Of a stretch of 64,000 bases of DNA, positions 25,638-36,100 are shown in pieces. The position numbers and the translations under genes are program-made. Positions within the stretch are counted from its first letter, which is position 1. The number at the start of each line of letters is the position of its first letter. The DNA is from Paenibacillus sophorae. GTDB taxonomy: Bacteria > Bacillota > Bacilli > Paenibacillales > Paenibacillaceae. The stretch covers positions 5,642,001-5,706,000 of the forward strand of contig NZ_CP076607.1 in assembly GCF_018966525.1 (NCBI RefSeq), written 5' to 3'. Below the pieces are notes generated by a model. That model was not told the origin of the DNA, made no database searches, and saw only the letters and a list, made by a program, of their open reading frames with translations.

Positions 25638-26423
25638 CTACTTATTAAAATCATACTTCACGTACTTATTTTTTAACTCTGCATCGTCAATATCATTAAG
25701 CCAATCAGAATGAATCCATAAAGGAACCTGAATCAATTCTTGAAGCTTCTCAATTGCTTCTTCGCTTTCATCTATCTCAAGAATCTCATTAATTTCTTCG
25801 GTATACTCAGGTCCAAGCAGGTTTGATAAGACGCTGATATCAGCTTGTTTCTTTGCTAGACCATATACCTCGCGAGTTTCATTCGAACACCAGAGATGTA
25901 CTGTTGTATTACTCCCTTTCGAGAAAACTCTCAACTCCAATAAATCGTCATCAAAATACGAAATAGTTATAACAGGCACATTTATATGACATGATAACTT
26001 CTGACCAAAGGCTTCTACTTCACCCCACTCAAAACAATCATTAAGGATACTCACCCATCCTGGTTTGTATTGAGCTAGATAGTAAATGTTTCTTAACCGA
26101 TTTGCTTGTTCCATAAGAAATTCAAAGCCAGTGTTTTTGTTTGCATCGTAGGCCGGCAGGTAGGTCATGCTGAGACACTCGCCCCCGGCTCCGTACACAT
26201 AGGACTCTTTCCATTTACTGCTGTCTGCTTCCGTGACCTGAAGCGGCTCAGGCAGCGCCAGACTTACGTCATTGGTGAAGTTCAGTTCCCAATGCTCTTT
26301 CTTGTACTGCTTCTCCCATCCGTCCTGTGGTCCACCCGGATGCAGGTCCGGATATTCTTCATCCGTCTGACCACACTTCTTGGCAAGTCCTGGTGGAATG
26401 AAGCCTGCGGTACGACTTTGCAA
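25638..26423 (-). pseudogene. Chimera: RHS core fragment fused in frame to an immunity-like sequence
   Basis: 261 codons with no convincing start (TTG 26423, no ribosome binding site). The first ~93 residues (from GFIPPGLAKKCGQTDEEYP to LSMTYLPAYD) copy the large RHS protein, then switch without a stop to about 165 unrelated residues (FLMEQANRLRNIYYLAQYKP, FEWGEVEAFGQKLSCHINV, acidic C-terminus with EIDESEEAIEKLQE). The second part looks like a soluble acidic immunity protein. The end of the RHS core and any toxin tip that would lie between are missing, so a deletion has joined the two. One base is also missing near 26405 compared with the full-length RHS gene, which breaks the frame upstream. 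Confidence 0.6.
26146..26420 (-). repeat. RHS core repeat, copy C (partial)
   Basis: Nearly identical to about 31587-31860 in the large RHS gene (from the Cys-Lys-Val-Val codons to LPAYD). It is shorter than copy B, covering only the upstream part of the terminal core. Confidence 0.8.
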
Positions 26424-26533
26424 TTCTTCGCCATTCAGGGAGTGCTTGCTATTCTAAGATCGAAGGACATCCGGTATATCCAGATGACAAAGAAATTGCT
26501 GGTGGAGGCATTCAATACGTTTCCTCGACAATG

Positions 26534-26561
26534 AAAAACAGGCCAGTAACGGCCTATTTTT
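26534..26561. terminator. Bidirectional hairpin terminator
   Basis: GGCC-AGTAAC-GGCC flanked by AAAAACA on the left and TATTTTT on the right, so either strand has a short GC stem followed by a T run. It separates the RHS/immunity chimera from the small Cys-rich ORF. Confidence 0.6.
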
Positions 26562-26612
26562 CATTGCTTTATAACGAGGAAAAATCCTTACAGTGGTTGT
26601 GGATTTGTATTG

Positions 26613-26795
26613 TTAGCATAGTGGGCAATATGGACACGTTTTACATGCAGAGTCCGCATCTTTTACTGTAATACCAAGTTTTTCTAAAGTATTGGTTTTG
26701 AATATTTTTTCTCTTTCATAGTTAATGTCCATGCATAGACCTAACTCTATAACTTTTTCGATTAGTTTGCAGTAGTAATCACCTTTATTTTCCAC
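26613..26795 (-). CDS. Small cysteine-rich protein, 60 residues
   Basis: GTG start at 26795 with GGGGAGAA 7-9 bases upstream. The product has five cysteines besides one in CKLIEK; the last ten residues read CKTCPYCPLC, ending on a Cys. Helices dominate the first 45 residues. It lies between two RHS-tip units, where immunity or accessory genes are expected. Not recognised; a metal-binding knuckle is possible. It may also be a fragment. Confidence 0.45.
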   Translation of the reverse strand: MENKGDYYCKLIEKVIELGLCMDINYEREKIFKTNTLEKLGITVKDADSACKTCPYCPLC

Positions 26796-26890
26796 CGCTT
26801 ATTCTCCCCAATATATATAGGATTGTAACAAGTCCTCTGTAACTATCCTTTGCTCCATTCGTTGAAGTACATGTTTTGAATAACTTGTTA

Positions 26891-27037
26891 TTACTTACTT
26901 AGGATTATTAATGACTGTCTCAAGTACTTATTCAAATTCTGCGGATCATCAATCTGCCCCTTATGCGTATCCTAGTTTATAAAGCTACTCCATGGAGCAA
27001 AAATGAACGGTGACTGTTTCCAATCTCCGTCCATCAG
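26891..27037 (-). pseudogene. Remnant of an immunity-like gene with an in-frame TAG
   Basis: The minus strand reads GDWKQSPFIFAPWSSFIN, TAG, then DTHKGQIDDPQNLNKYL and LRQSLIILSK with a natural stop at 26891. Only the last ~46 codons survive. The TAG probably replaced TGG. Nothing else was seen in 26796-27100. Confidence 0.35.
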
Positions 27038-27100
27038 ATTATATCATTCAACCTTATTGTGTATCGAAAATAAGCCATATCGGATAACTGACCTATCTTG

Positions 27101-28039
27101 CTACTCAAGCCTAAAAGATCTACTTGTAATCTCCACATCAGGATTTAGTTCCTTCAATTGCATTCCATAGTCTTTTTTCATCTGTGAGATATGCAGTGAT
27201 TCTATTTTAGGGAAGTATTCCTTTAGATGAATTAGATCAACCTGCACTTGGCATAATATAAAATCAATGTGTTTAACATTCTTTAGCCCTCCAATCTCAG
27301 TTAGATTCATTTCCTTGGTACAGCTATTTACAATTAACACTTCAATTCCCTCGAAAGTTTTTAGCGTACTTAAATCCAGCTTTTTGCTGCCATCCAAAAC
27401 CAGCCGTTTGATGTTGCTGTTATCTCCTGTGAAACGTTCCAGGCTGCGACAACCCAGTACACTGATATCATCTAAGCCTGAGATCGCAGCTATATTTCCC
27501 AATTCTTTGAATTTGCATCTCTTAAATGATAGATTTTCAAAATGGACATCTTTCCATGCATTGAAATCAGGCTCCATCGAGTGATAAATGTCTATGGTTT
27601 TAAGATACTTGAGCCCTACAATAGCAGTTAAATCCTCTTTTCGTTCTACATAAAGATCAATGCCTGTTACTTTTGTATTCGAAAGTTGAGAGAGATCTCT
27701 ACGACGGTTATGGTGGGTTTGAATTTTAATATATTCACCTTCAGTAAAACATTCAATCCCATCTAATGATTGAATATGTTGTCCATGTACATACAAAACC
27801 TTCAGATTAATAAATGCGCTTACTATTCTAAGATTTTCTAAAGAAGAATTATAGTCGATTATCAGTTTTTCCACTTTTTCTATGCCTTTTATCCGTTTCA
27901 AATGGGTAATTAAAGCCTCAACATCTACTTGAATTTCCGACGGATTGCTTATTCTCAAACTGTCATATTGCGGTTCTATGGTTGTAAGTTGTGTAAATTT
28001 AGACTCATCTACGATTAGCTCTTCTGACAATATATTCAT
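27101..28039 (-). CDS. Leucine-rich-repeat protein, probable immunity partner of the GIY-YIG RHS tip
   Basis: 312 residues without signal peptide or membrane span. Repeating strand-turn units (VEKLIIDYNSSLENL, LKVLYVHGQHIQSLDGI, LKTIDIYHSM, IKRLVLDGSKKLDLSTL, IEVLIVNSCTKEMNLTEIGG) form a short LRR-like solenoid. It lies directly downstream (70 bp) of the displaced RHS tip carrying a nuclease, the normal place for the immunity gene. AGAAAGG touches ATG 28039, so the TTG at 28030 (9 bases after it) may be the true start. The assignment as immunity protein is by position. Confidence 0.6.
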   Translation of the reverse strand: MNILSEELIVDESKFTQLTTIEPQYDSLRISNPSEIQVDVEALITHLKRIKGIEKVEKLIIDYNSSLENLRIVSAFINLKVLYVHGQHIQSLDGIECFTEGEYIKIQTHHNRRRDLSQLSNTKVTGIDLYVERKEDLTAIVGLKYLKTIDIYHSMEPDFNAWKDVHFENLSFKRCKFKELGNIAAISGLDDISVLGCRSLERFTGDNSNIKRLVLDGSKKLDLSTLKTFEGIEVLIVNSCTKEMNLTEIGGLKNVKHIDFILCQVQVDLIHLKEYFPKIESLHISQMKKDYGMQLKELNPDVEITSRSFRLE

Positions 28040-28109
28040 CCTTTCTGATTCGATTTATTGGGTGGCTCTAATGAAAGTCAGTTTCATTAGAGCCGCTAAT
28101 TTCACACCT

Positions 28110-29504
28110 TTATATAACTATATCTGAACTTGGCAGTACGGGGTTTAATAGTCCTGGAACAAAATTGCCCCATGCATCTAAATATCCCCAAAGCGCCTCT
28201 CCTTCAGCCTTCCAGAACTTATATTCTTCCTTATCAATGTTTATTCTATTTCCTTTAGACGGTCCTGTCTGATAGGTTTTATGATATTTAGTTTTGGAGA
28301 ACCAGCCTTCTTTCGAGTATCCAATAGTAAATACTCCTCCTTCATCCTGCATATAATAAGGAGCATATTCAAATTGTGATCTTCTCAAATCCATAGCCGT
28401 TTTATAAATATCGAATACTCCAATAGCAGAGTTTATTCGATTACCTCCTTTTAAAGCCAATTTTGCGGAGTTCATAGCGAAACTGACTGAATGGCGAGAT
28501 TTCCAAATAGGCAAATTTTTTGCTGTAGCGGCTTCATCTACATTCTTTAATTTTATCCCTTCCGATTTATACTTATTAATTACTTCTTGCTCGGCGGCCC
28601 TTAATGCTTCATTTCTAGCACCAAAATAGGTGCCTTTGTGCGATCCTTTGATATCAAGATCAGCGGTTACTTCAATTGCTTTTACTGTGGAATCAGGATG
28701 TCGAACGATTTCTTTCCATTTATGATTTCCCATCCGTTTCTTAATATCCTGTGCTGTAGATCCTACATATGTTTCAATCTTACCGTCATATGGTCCTTCA
28801 ATGATATAAACATAGCCGATTAGTGCCGCAGCAAATCCTGTAGGATCAACATAAATGAGCGGATTATTCTCCACATACGTATAAAGATTCTGGCTCTGTG
28901 GATTCCAAGCATCCCCTCTAAACGTATCCTCACTTATAAACCTGCCAATCTCAGGCTCGTAGTAACGCGCTCTAGCATACGTATTGCTGCTGGTAAAATC
29001 ATAACCCAGTCCGGTATAACCGAACAAGTTATCCGGTCCCGGCCAGTTCAGATCGAACTTCTTCGCGTCCTGCGGCACGCCGAATTCGTCGTAATGGTAG
29101 CGGGAGGATACGCGCCCGTCCTTCTCCACAAGGCCCAAGGTGCTGCCAAGCGCATCCTGCATGTACCATAGCGTCTTCGGCTGCACACCCGGTTCAGCTC
29201 CGCCGGCTCCAGGCGTCGGTTCCCAGCCGTTGTTATCATCGTAAGCCGGCAGGTAGGTCATGCTGAGGCGTTCGCCCCCGGCTCCGTATACATAGGACTC
29301 TTTCCATTTACTGCTGTCTGCTTCCGTGACCTGGAGCGGCTCAGGCAGCGCCAAACTCACGCCATTGGTAAAGTTCAGTTCCCAGTGCTCTTTCTTGTAC
29401 TGCTTCTCCCATCCGTTCCGCGGCCTGATATCAACAGGTTGAATGAAACCATGCGTACTTCCAAATAGGAAAAATTCATACAAGGCTGACGAGAGCTGGT
29501 TCAT
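28110..29504 (-). CDS. Displaced RHS C-terminal end with GIY-YIG nuclease toxin tip
   Basis: 464 residues. Residues ~30-222 duplicate the end of the large RHS core (GWEKQYKKEHWELNF, YMQDALGSTLGLVEKDG, FGYTGLGYDF, ARARYYEPEIGRF, up to NPLIYVDPTG). A new tip follows: YVYIIEGPYDGKIETYVGST is the GIY-YIG strand pair, with the later Arg (IKKRMGNHKW) and Glu (EALRAAEQEVINKY) of that nuclease fold. The last ~130 residues are specific and end in SSDIVI. The ORF has an ATG with AGGGTGG nearby, but no signal peptide, so on its own it would stay in the cytoplasm. It is probably a silent tip that can recombine into the full-length gene through the shared core, or the remains of an ancestor displaced by a newer tip. 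Confidence 0.75.
   Translation of the reverse strand: MNQLSSALYEFFLFGSTHGFIQPVDIRPRNGWEKQYKKEHWELNFTNGVSLALPEPLQVTEADSSKWKESYVYGAGGERLSMTYLPAYDDNNGWEPTPGAGGAEPGVQPKTLWYMQDALGSTLGLVEKDGRVSSRYHYDEFGVPQDAKKFDLNWPGPDNLFGYTGLGYDFTSSNTYARARYYEPEIGRFISEDTFRGDAWNPQSQNLYTYVENNPLIYVDPTGFAAALIGYVYIIEGPYDGKIETYVGSTAQDIKKRMGNHKWKEIVRHPDSTVKAIEVTADLDIKGSHKGTYFGARNEALRAAEQEVINKYKSEGIKLKNVDEAATAKNLPIWKSRHSVSFAMNSAKLALKGGNRINSAIGVFDIYKTAMDLRRSQFEYAPYYMQDEGGVFTIGYSKEGWFSKTKYHKTYQTGPSKGNRINIDKEEYKFWKAEGEALWGYLDAWGNFVPGLLNPVLPSSDIVI
28940..29416 (-). repeat. RHS core repeat, copy B
   Basis: Nearly identical at base level to 31276-31755 in the large RHS gene, on the same strand and in the same frame. The identity stops at GWEKQ on the upstream side and at the DP(T/S)G motif on the tip side. 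Such direct repeats are the natural substrate for tip exchange by homologous recombination. Confidence 0.85.
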
Positions 29505-29544
29505 TTAGCCACCCTATCCATTCGGCATTGGGACATAAAAGACG

Positions 29545-29572
29545 AACCTTGAGGATTAAGCCCTCAAGGTCC
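29545..29572 (-). terminator. Hairpin after the first immunity gene
   Basis: CCTTGAGG-GCTTAAT-CCTCAAGG is a perfect 8-bp stem; on the minus strand it is followed by TTCGTCTTTTAT. A weak terminator, which would separate the active RHS/immunity unit from the displaced tip. Confidence 0.5.
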
Positions 29573-29579
29573 TAATAAG

Positions 29580-30092
29580 TCATTCATGAACTATCTCTAT
29601 AAAGGTTTCATTTGGCACAGAATCATTTGTAAGATTTTCAACCCAAAACTTTTTCTGCTCCAAACCACCTATGTTGATTCCAAAATAGAACGAAGGATCA
29701 AGGAATAATTCCTGTCCATTAACGAGTCTTATCTGTAAACCATCGCATATCAGTTGACTTTCCTGCTCCTCTAAATTGTAAAAATTAATATTTTTCACAC
29801 CATTAGTCGCAGACATTGAATCTGTTAAGATAATATGACGTACTGACGATTTACCCGGCAACATATCTTCATCAAATTCAAACTGATACCGAACTGAATC
29901 AACTATCTTCAAGGATAGTTTTGAATACTGATTAATCGATTCGAACTCAATCAGCTTTTCTCCTAATTCAAAGTATAAAAAACGCATGTCTGGACAAAAA
30001 TCTGCAATACCATCTTCAATATCGATAGAACCAGCTAAATAGACATCTGAAAGGGGATTATTTTTTAATAATTGCTTAATACTTTCGAGCAT
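29580..30092 (-). CDS. Probable immunity protein for the RHS toxin tip
   Basis: 170 residues, acidic and soluble, with no signal. It lies 20 bp after the stop of the large RHS gene on the same strand, the canonical immunity position. GAGGGTGAAG precedes ATG 30092. The sequence alternates strands and short helices (GKSSVRHIILTDSM, LICDGLQIRLVNGQELFLD). No known immunity family was recognised, so the role is by position. Base composition is visibly more AT-rich than the RHS core, as is common for exchangeable tips. Confidence 0.65.
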   Translation of the reverse strand: MLESIKQLLKNNPLSDVYLAGSIDIEDGIADFCPDMRFLYFELGEKLIEFESINQYSKLSLKIVDSVRYQFEFDEDMLPGKSSVRHIILTDSMSATNGVKNINFYNLEEQESQLICDGLQIRLVNGQELFLDPSFYFGINIGGLEQKKFWVENLTNDSVPNETFIEIVHE

Positions 30093-30112
30093 ATAAACTT
30101 CACCCTCGATTC

Positions 30113-33100
30113 TTAGGGAATAAACTGGATACTTAAATCCATACCTTTTCCTGTCTCTAATAAGGTTACAAATTCTCCATTTGGATTTATTACTACGGTC
30201 ATTCCATTACCTCTATAGATATTAAGTACTTCTCCACCTTTCTTTAAAGTACCCCGACCAACAAGTTTAACTGTCCCATCATCAATTATTTTACCGATAT
30301 CCTCCAAAAACCTTGCACTATCAGTTTTATATTTAGGATACTTAGTTCCAAGTGCATTTTCCAATATCTGTTTATGCCTTATGAAATGGTCTTTAAAATT
30401 TTTCCCTGCAGTTATAACACTACATGATCCAGTATTATGCACCCAAATTCCAAGATCGCTAACGAAATACGTATGGAAGTCATCTACCGTCATGTTGTAA
30501 ACCGTGACATGCTTTCGTTCCAGTTCGATGCTGTCTACCTTGAGTGTATGCTCGTCACTCTGAACTAGTAAGTCACCTGGTTTAAGGTCTTTGACGAACG
30601 TCCACCCTTTGTCTTTCACATAGAACGGATGATTAAAGGTCGCTTCAATTGTTTGACCACCTACATGGATCTTGTAAATCTCATCCGTTTCGTGATTAAA
30701 CGTAGCCGTAACCTCTTTATAAGCTACCTCACCAGTTGTTTCGTCCTTTGAGAGAACCATATCTCCGACCTTGATGTCTTCGATATTTTTCTCCCCTTTG
30801 TCCGTTTTTACCTTTGTCCCCGCAACGAAACAATTACATCCTAGTTTTGCTGCCTTCCAATATTTTATATTCTTAGAAGTTTTCTCAACGGCTCTTTCAA
30901 TTGTAACGCCTTCTTTCGTTGCCAGCTTTATTACTAGCTTTCCACCTTTTATCGCTTTACCAACGGGCACAAAAGAAGCACCTGCAAGAACTTTGTCAAA
31001 TGTTGACGCATCGGGATCAAGAATTGTGTTAATGTCGTCAATTACCAAAAACTTAGCAATTTTATAGCCACCAACCAACACATATTCAGCCATTTCCTTC
31101 GTTTCGTCTGTTCGATCTTTGTATAACCAATCCGTTGCCCAACTAAAGTCTGGCATCCCAGGCAGCCCAGGCGTATGTCCACTCGGATCAACATATCTTA
31201 GAGGATTATTGCTCACATACGTATACAAATTCAAACTCTTCGGATTCCAAATATCTCCTCTATACGTATCCTCACTTACAAACCTGCCAATCTCAGGCTC
31301 GTAGTAGCGTGCTCTAGCATACGTATTACTGCTGGCGAAATCATAACCCAGTCCCGTGTAACCGAACAAGTTATCCGGCCCCGGCCAGTTGAGATCGAAC
31401 TTCTTCGCGTCCTGCGGTACGCCGAATTCATCGTAATGGTAGCGGGAGGATACGCGCCCGTCCTTCTCCACAAGGCCCAAGGTGCTGCCAAGCGCATCCT
31501 GCATGTACCATAGCGTCTTCGGCTGCACACCCGGTTCAGCTCCGCCGGCTCCAGGCGTCGGTTCCCAGCCGTTGTTATCATCGTAGGCAGGCAGGTAGGT
31601 CATGCTAAGGCGCTCGCCTCCGGCTCCGTAGACATACGACTCTTTCCATTTACTGCTGTCAGCTTCCGTGACCTGGAGAGGCTCAGGCAGCGCCAGACTG
31701 ACGTCATTGGTGAAGTTCAGTTCCCAGTGCTCTTTCTTGTACTGCTTCTCCCATCCGTCCCGCGGTCCGCCCGGATGCAGATCCGGATATTCCTCATCCG
31801 TCTGACCGCACTTCTTAGCAAGCCCTGGTGGAATGAAGCCCGGCGGTACGACTTTGCAATTATCCCACCCATTGCCGTTACCGTTACCATTACCATTTCC
31901 ATTACCGTTACCGTTGCCATTGTTACCATTGCCGTTACCGTTTCCGTTGTTACCATTACCGTTGCCATTGCCGTTACCATTATTACCTTTCCCGTTTCCG
32001 TTGCCGTTACCATTACCTTTACCGTTTCCGTTTCCGTTGCCGTTCCCTGTTCCGCCATGGGCGTAGTCGATGGTCATCTTCATCCGGTTGCCATCGCCGT
32101 CGTAGGCGTAGCGGGTAATGTCGCCTTTGGCATTGGTCTGCTGGATCAGCCGGTTGGCTCCGTTCCATACATATTGCTCGATGGCTTCCGGTTCCGACCA
32201 AGACTCAGCGTCCTTAGCGGCAAGAAGCGGGTCAGTATCTGTCTCCTTAGCAGCCGTGTCGGACGGCGCTTCATAAACATCATCGGTTACCGAAGGATGT
32301 TCATCATCACCTTCTACCTCCGACAGCTGCAGACTCTTTTGCAGGACCTCCAGCAAGTTGCCGCGAGGGTCATACTGGTAGTTATTAATCTCGTCATCGG
32401 TCGCCAGCTCCGTCAGACGATCCGCCTGATCATAGGTGTAGGATTCCGTCTGCGCCAATTCGCCCCACTGGCTTGTCTTCTGCATCCGGTTCCCCACAGC
32501 ATCATACTCATAATGAGTGATTGCAGGCAGATCGGCGGATTGCGGATTCTTCGTCTGCACCTCTACCAGTTGGTTCAGCGCATCATACGCATAATCCGTT
32601 ACGATTCGTTCCTCACTGTCAGTTTCATCAGAATCTTCTTCATCGTTGCCATCTGATTTCCGATCACTCCGTATCCGGTTGCCGACAGGATCATACGAAT
32701 ACGTCAACTGCTCCATGACCTTCTGGAACTGATTGCTGTGTGTCAGTTGAAGCAGCTGTCCAGCGTCGTCATAGGTGTATGTGCTCTCTCCCAGAGTCGG
32801 AAGCTTCTTGGAAACAAGCAATCCCCGGGCATCGTAGTCATAGGTCGTCGTCCGGCCCTCAGCATCGGTTACGCCGGTCATTCTATCCAGCAGATCATAC
32901 TGGTAGGAGACGGAAGTGCCGTCCGGATATTCGATCCGGCTCCGCTGACCGGTTGCCGTCCAGTCATACTTAATCGTTCTCTGGTTAGAATCTGTAACCT
33001 GAGTCAGACGGTTCAGGGCATCGTAAGCATACGTTGTTGTTCCCAGTTCGTCCGTCATCCGTGTTCTGCGGCCGGCAGCGTCATACTCGTAACCGACTTG

Positions 33101-36100
33101 TTTTCCATCAGGGTATGCAATACCCGTCAATCTGCTCAATCTGTCATAAGCATAACTGGTCAGCTTACCATCCGGCGATGTAATACCGGTCATGTTGCCC
33201 ATACTGTCGTAGGCAAGTTCCGTTATACGTCCCAGCGGACCCGCCTCACGAATCAGTTCACTGCGGCGATTATAACCATATGTTGTAGCCCGGCCCAAAG
33301 CATCCGTTTTAGATGTAATATTGCCTAGCGCGTCATATTTGTAGGCTGTGGTATGACCAAGCGCATTCGTTACCTCCAGCAGGCGGCCCAGCGCATCGTA
33401 GCCATATCGGGTCGACTGCCCTTTGGCATCCTTCAGTCCTGTCAGTTGACCACGGGCATCATAGGTAAGCTCCGTCACATGTCCCAGCGGGTCAACAAGG
33501 CTCGTTACCCTGCCAAGCGCGTCATACTCATAAGACGTTACCTTTCCAGCCTCATCAGTAAGTCCGGTTACTTGACCCAATGCGTCACGATTCATTGTGG
33601 ACGTTTGGCCAAGAGGATCGGTAACCTTCACCAGCATGCCCCTGGCATCGTAATCCAGTTTCCACTCCGCACCATTCGGCTTCACGGTTCGCACCAACTG
33701 GCCGGCTTCGTCATATCCATAGGACGTGACTTGGTCCAGCGCGTCCTTCTCCTCTGTCAGCCGTCCTAATGCGTCGTAAACATACTGTACGGCGTGACCG
33801 AGCGGGTCAATCTCCTGCGTCAGTTGGCCTGCCGCATCGTAGCTGAAGGTGGTTACTCCGCCAGCCGCATCGGTCATCTTCACAGGCAGATTTCGTTTGT
33901 CATATTCAATCCGGATCGTGCTGTCATTAGGCTGATTGACGACAATTACGTTCCCGGTGCCATCGTACTCATATGTGCTGACATTCCCCTCCGGATCAGT
34001 CATGGACGCGATCCGGTTGCTTGAATCATACTCATAAACCGTCTTCGAGCCTGCCGCATCCGTCTGTTCGGTCATATTTCCGACCTTATCATACGAATAA
34101 TGGGTAGTGTTACCCAAGGCATCGGTCTCAGACGACAGTCTGGCATAGCTATCGTAGACGTATGCGGTTCGGGAACCGGCAGCATCGGTATAGCCGATAA
34201 GATTGCTGTCCTTATCGTACTCATATCGCTCCGTATGCCCCAGCGCATCAATGCGCGCCGTAACCCGGTCCCTCGGATCGTATTGGAGCTTCGTCCGGTG
34301 CCCGAGCGCATCTACGATCTCGTTAACTCTGTGAAGCGGGTCACGAACCAACTCCTGCCGGTTGCCAAGCGGGTCCGTAATCAGGCTGGCGAATCCTTGC
34401 GGATCGTTCTGAATCGATGTCGTCTCTCCCTTGGCGTTAATAATCGATTCCGGAACTCCCTTATCATTTACTATGATCTTGGAAACACCGCCGAGTGCAT
34501 CGGTGATGGCGGTGAGATTTCCCTTTCCATCATAGGTCATTACCGTCTTACGTCCGAGCGGGTCGACAATCTCCTCTGGAAGATTGAAGGCATTATAGCG
34601 GATTTCCGTCTGATAGCCTTCCGGGTCTTGTGCGCGAATGAGATTGCCGTTTCCATCATACTGGTAATCATATTCTGAACCGTTGCGGTCGGTCATCCGA
34701 GTCATGTTATCATTCTTGTCGTATTGGAACCGCTCGGTCGTGCCATCGTCATAGGTTACTGCTGTTTTACGGTACCGCTCGTCATACTCGTGTACGGTCT
34801 TCCGGCCAAGCGCATCCGTCGTTACCGTCTTGTTGGAATCAGGAATATATTGAATGTCTCCCCAGACACCGGCGAAATCCCGCTGCCGCACAACCCGGTC
34901 CTGATCGTCGTACTCGTTAAGCAGCTCCGACGTTTCATTCGGGTTCTTGATGCCTGTCATGCGATGCTTCTCATCGTAGGTATAGGCAATTTTGGCGCCG
35001 TCCGGTAAAATCATCGCCGTCAGATCATGATTTATAGCGTCGTATTCATAGTCTGCGTGTCGGCCCGTGTGATCGGTTACCCGGACGATTTTGCCGCCTG
35101 ATCCGTAAGTGAGCGTAAGCTTCGCGCCCTCTGTGGCGATCTCGGTGAGCAGGCTGCCATGATAAGACAGTTGAATTCGGTTCCCGTTACTATCATCGAT
35201 ACGGTACAGTTTCCCGTCTTTGCGATAGGTATAGGTAAGCCTATCCGGCGTTTGCTGCGTATAAGTACCGTCACTATTACGGACTAGGGTATCGTATAAG
35301 CCGTCCGGTCCTTCGTAATGGCCGTCACCGAGCGGGTCGAAGCGATGGCTTGCACCTTCCGGGGATACGACATACAGCACGCCGTTCTCCCGGAATTCCA
35401 GCTTACGCTCATAGGAATGATGCCAGCCCACTCCAAAATCACCGTCATACCTATCCCTGCTGTGGTAGGTAAGCTCCAAGTCAAGCGGCATGACCGCTTG
35501 AGCGCTGATGTTCGTCTGTCTGAAAACAAAGTCGCCTGTTGCCAGGTTAACCGGGTCAAACGCATCAGAGATCGGATATCCGTTTCGGTTTGCAAATTCA
35601 TCTTTTATTCGCTCATCATCTTTACGCCCGATCTCACCCGCCTGCTGCGGCTTCATGATCAACAGATTAACGCCCTCATCAATTGGGCCGTAGCAGACCT
35701 GATCGTTGCAGTCCTCAACCGGGAAGCCGTTGAAGCTGGCAATCCCGCCGATTTTTCCCACGATGTCGTTCTTCTCGATTACATTATAATAATAGCTGGC
35801 TACAACGGCCCAGTTGATACCCCAGGAAGGAGCAGGATAACGAAGCACACGAAGCATCTCCGACCCAGCCGACCGTTTGTTGTCAAAATCCCTTACCGCA
35901 AAGGCCTGAATCTCCGCAATTTCGTACGCGGGAAGCTTGACCTCTATTTCCCACTCCCCGATATATTTTGAGGCCGGGTTGTCTGTCCGTTCCGGGAACA
36001 CACCCTCACCAAAGTAAGTCTTGTCAGCAGATATGTCCATCGCCCAGGGAGACGTTCGGGGCTTAACCGTAATTCCCGAAACCAAGGTCTCCACCAGGCC

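Noticed and set aside
26430..26534. Plus-strand frame with protein-like segment (EGHPVYPDDKEIAGGG)
   Set aside because: Only about 35 codons, no start, no recognised family; may be a fragment of an unrelated gene but cannot be supported.
31865..32058. CRISPR-like regular repeat
   Set aside because: Units are 6 bases, in coding frame, without spacers.
31727..32656. 309-codon hydrophobic plus-strand ORF across the RHS gene
   Set aside because: The long open frame results from the Gly-Asn hexamer repeat read backwards (runs of Val/Thr/Ile); there is no start signal.
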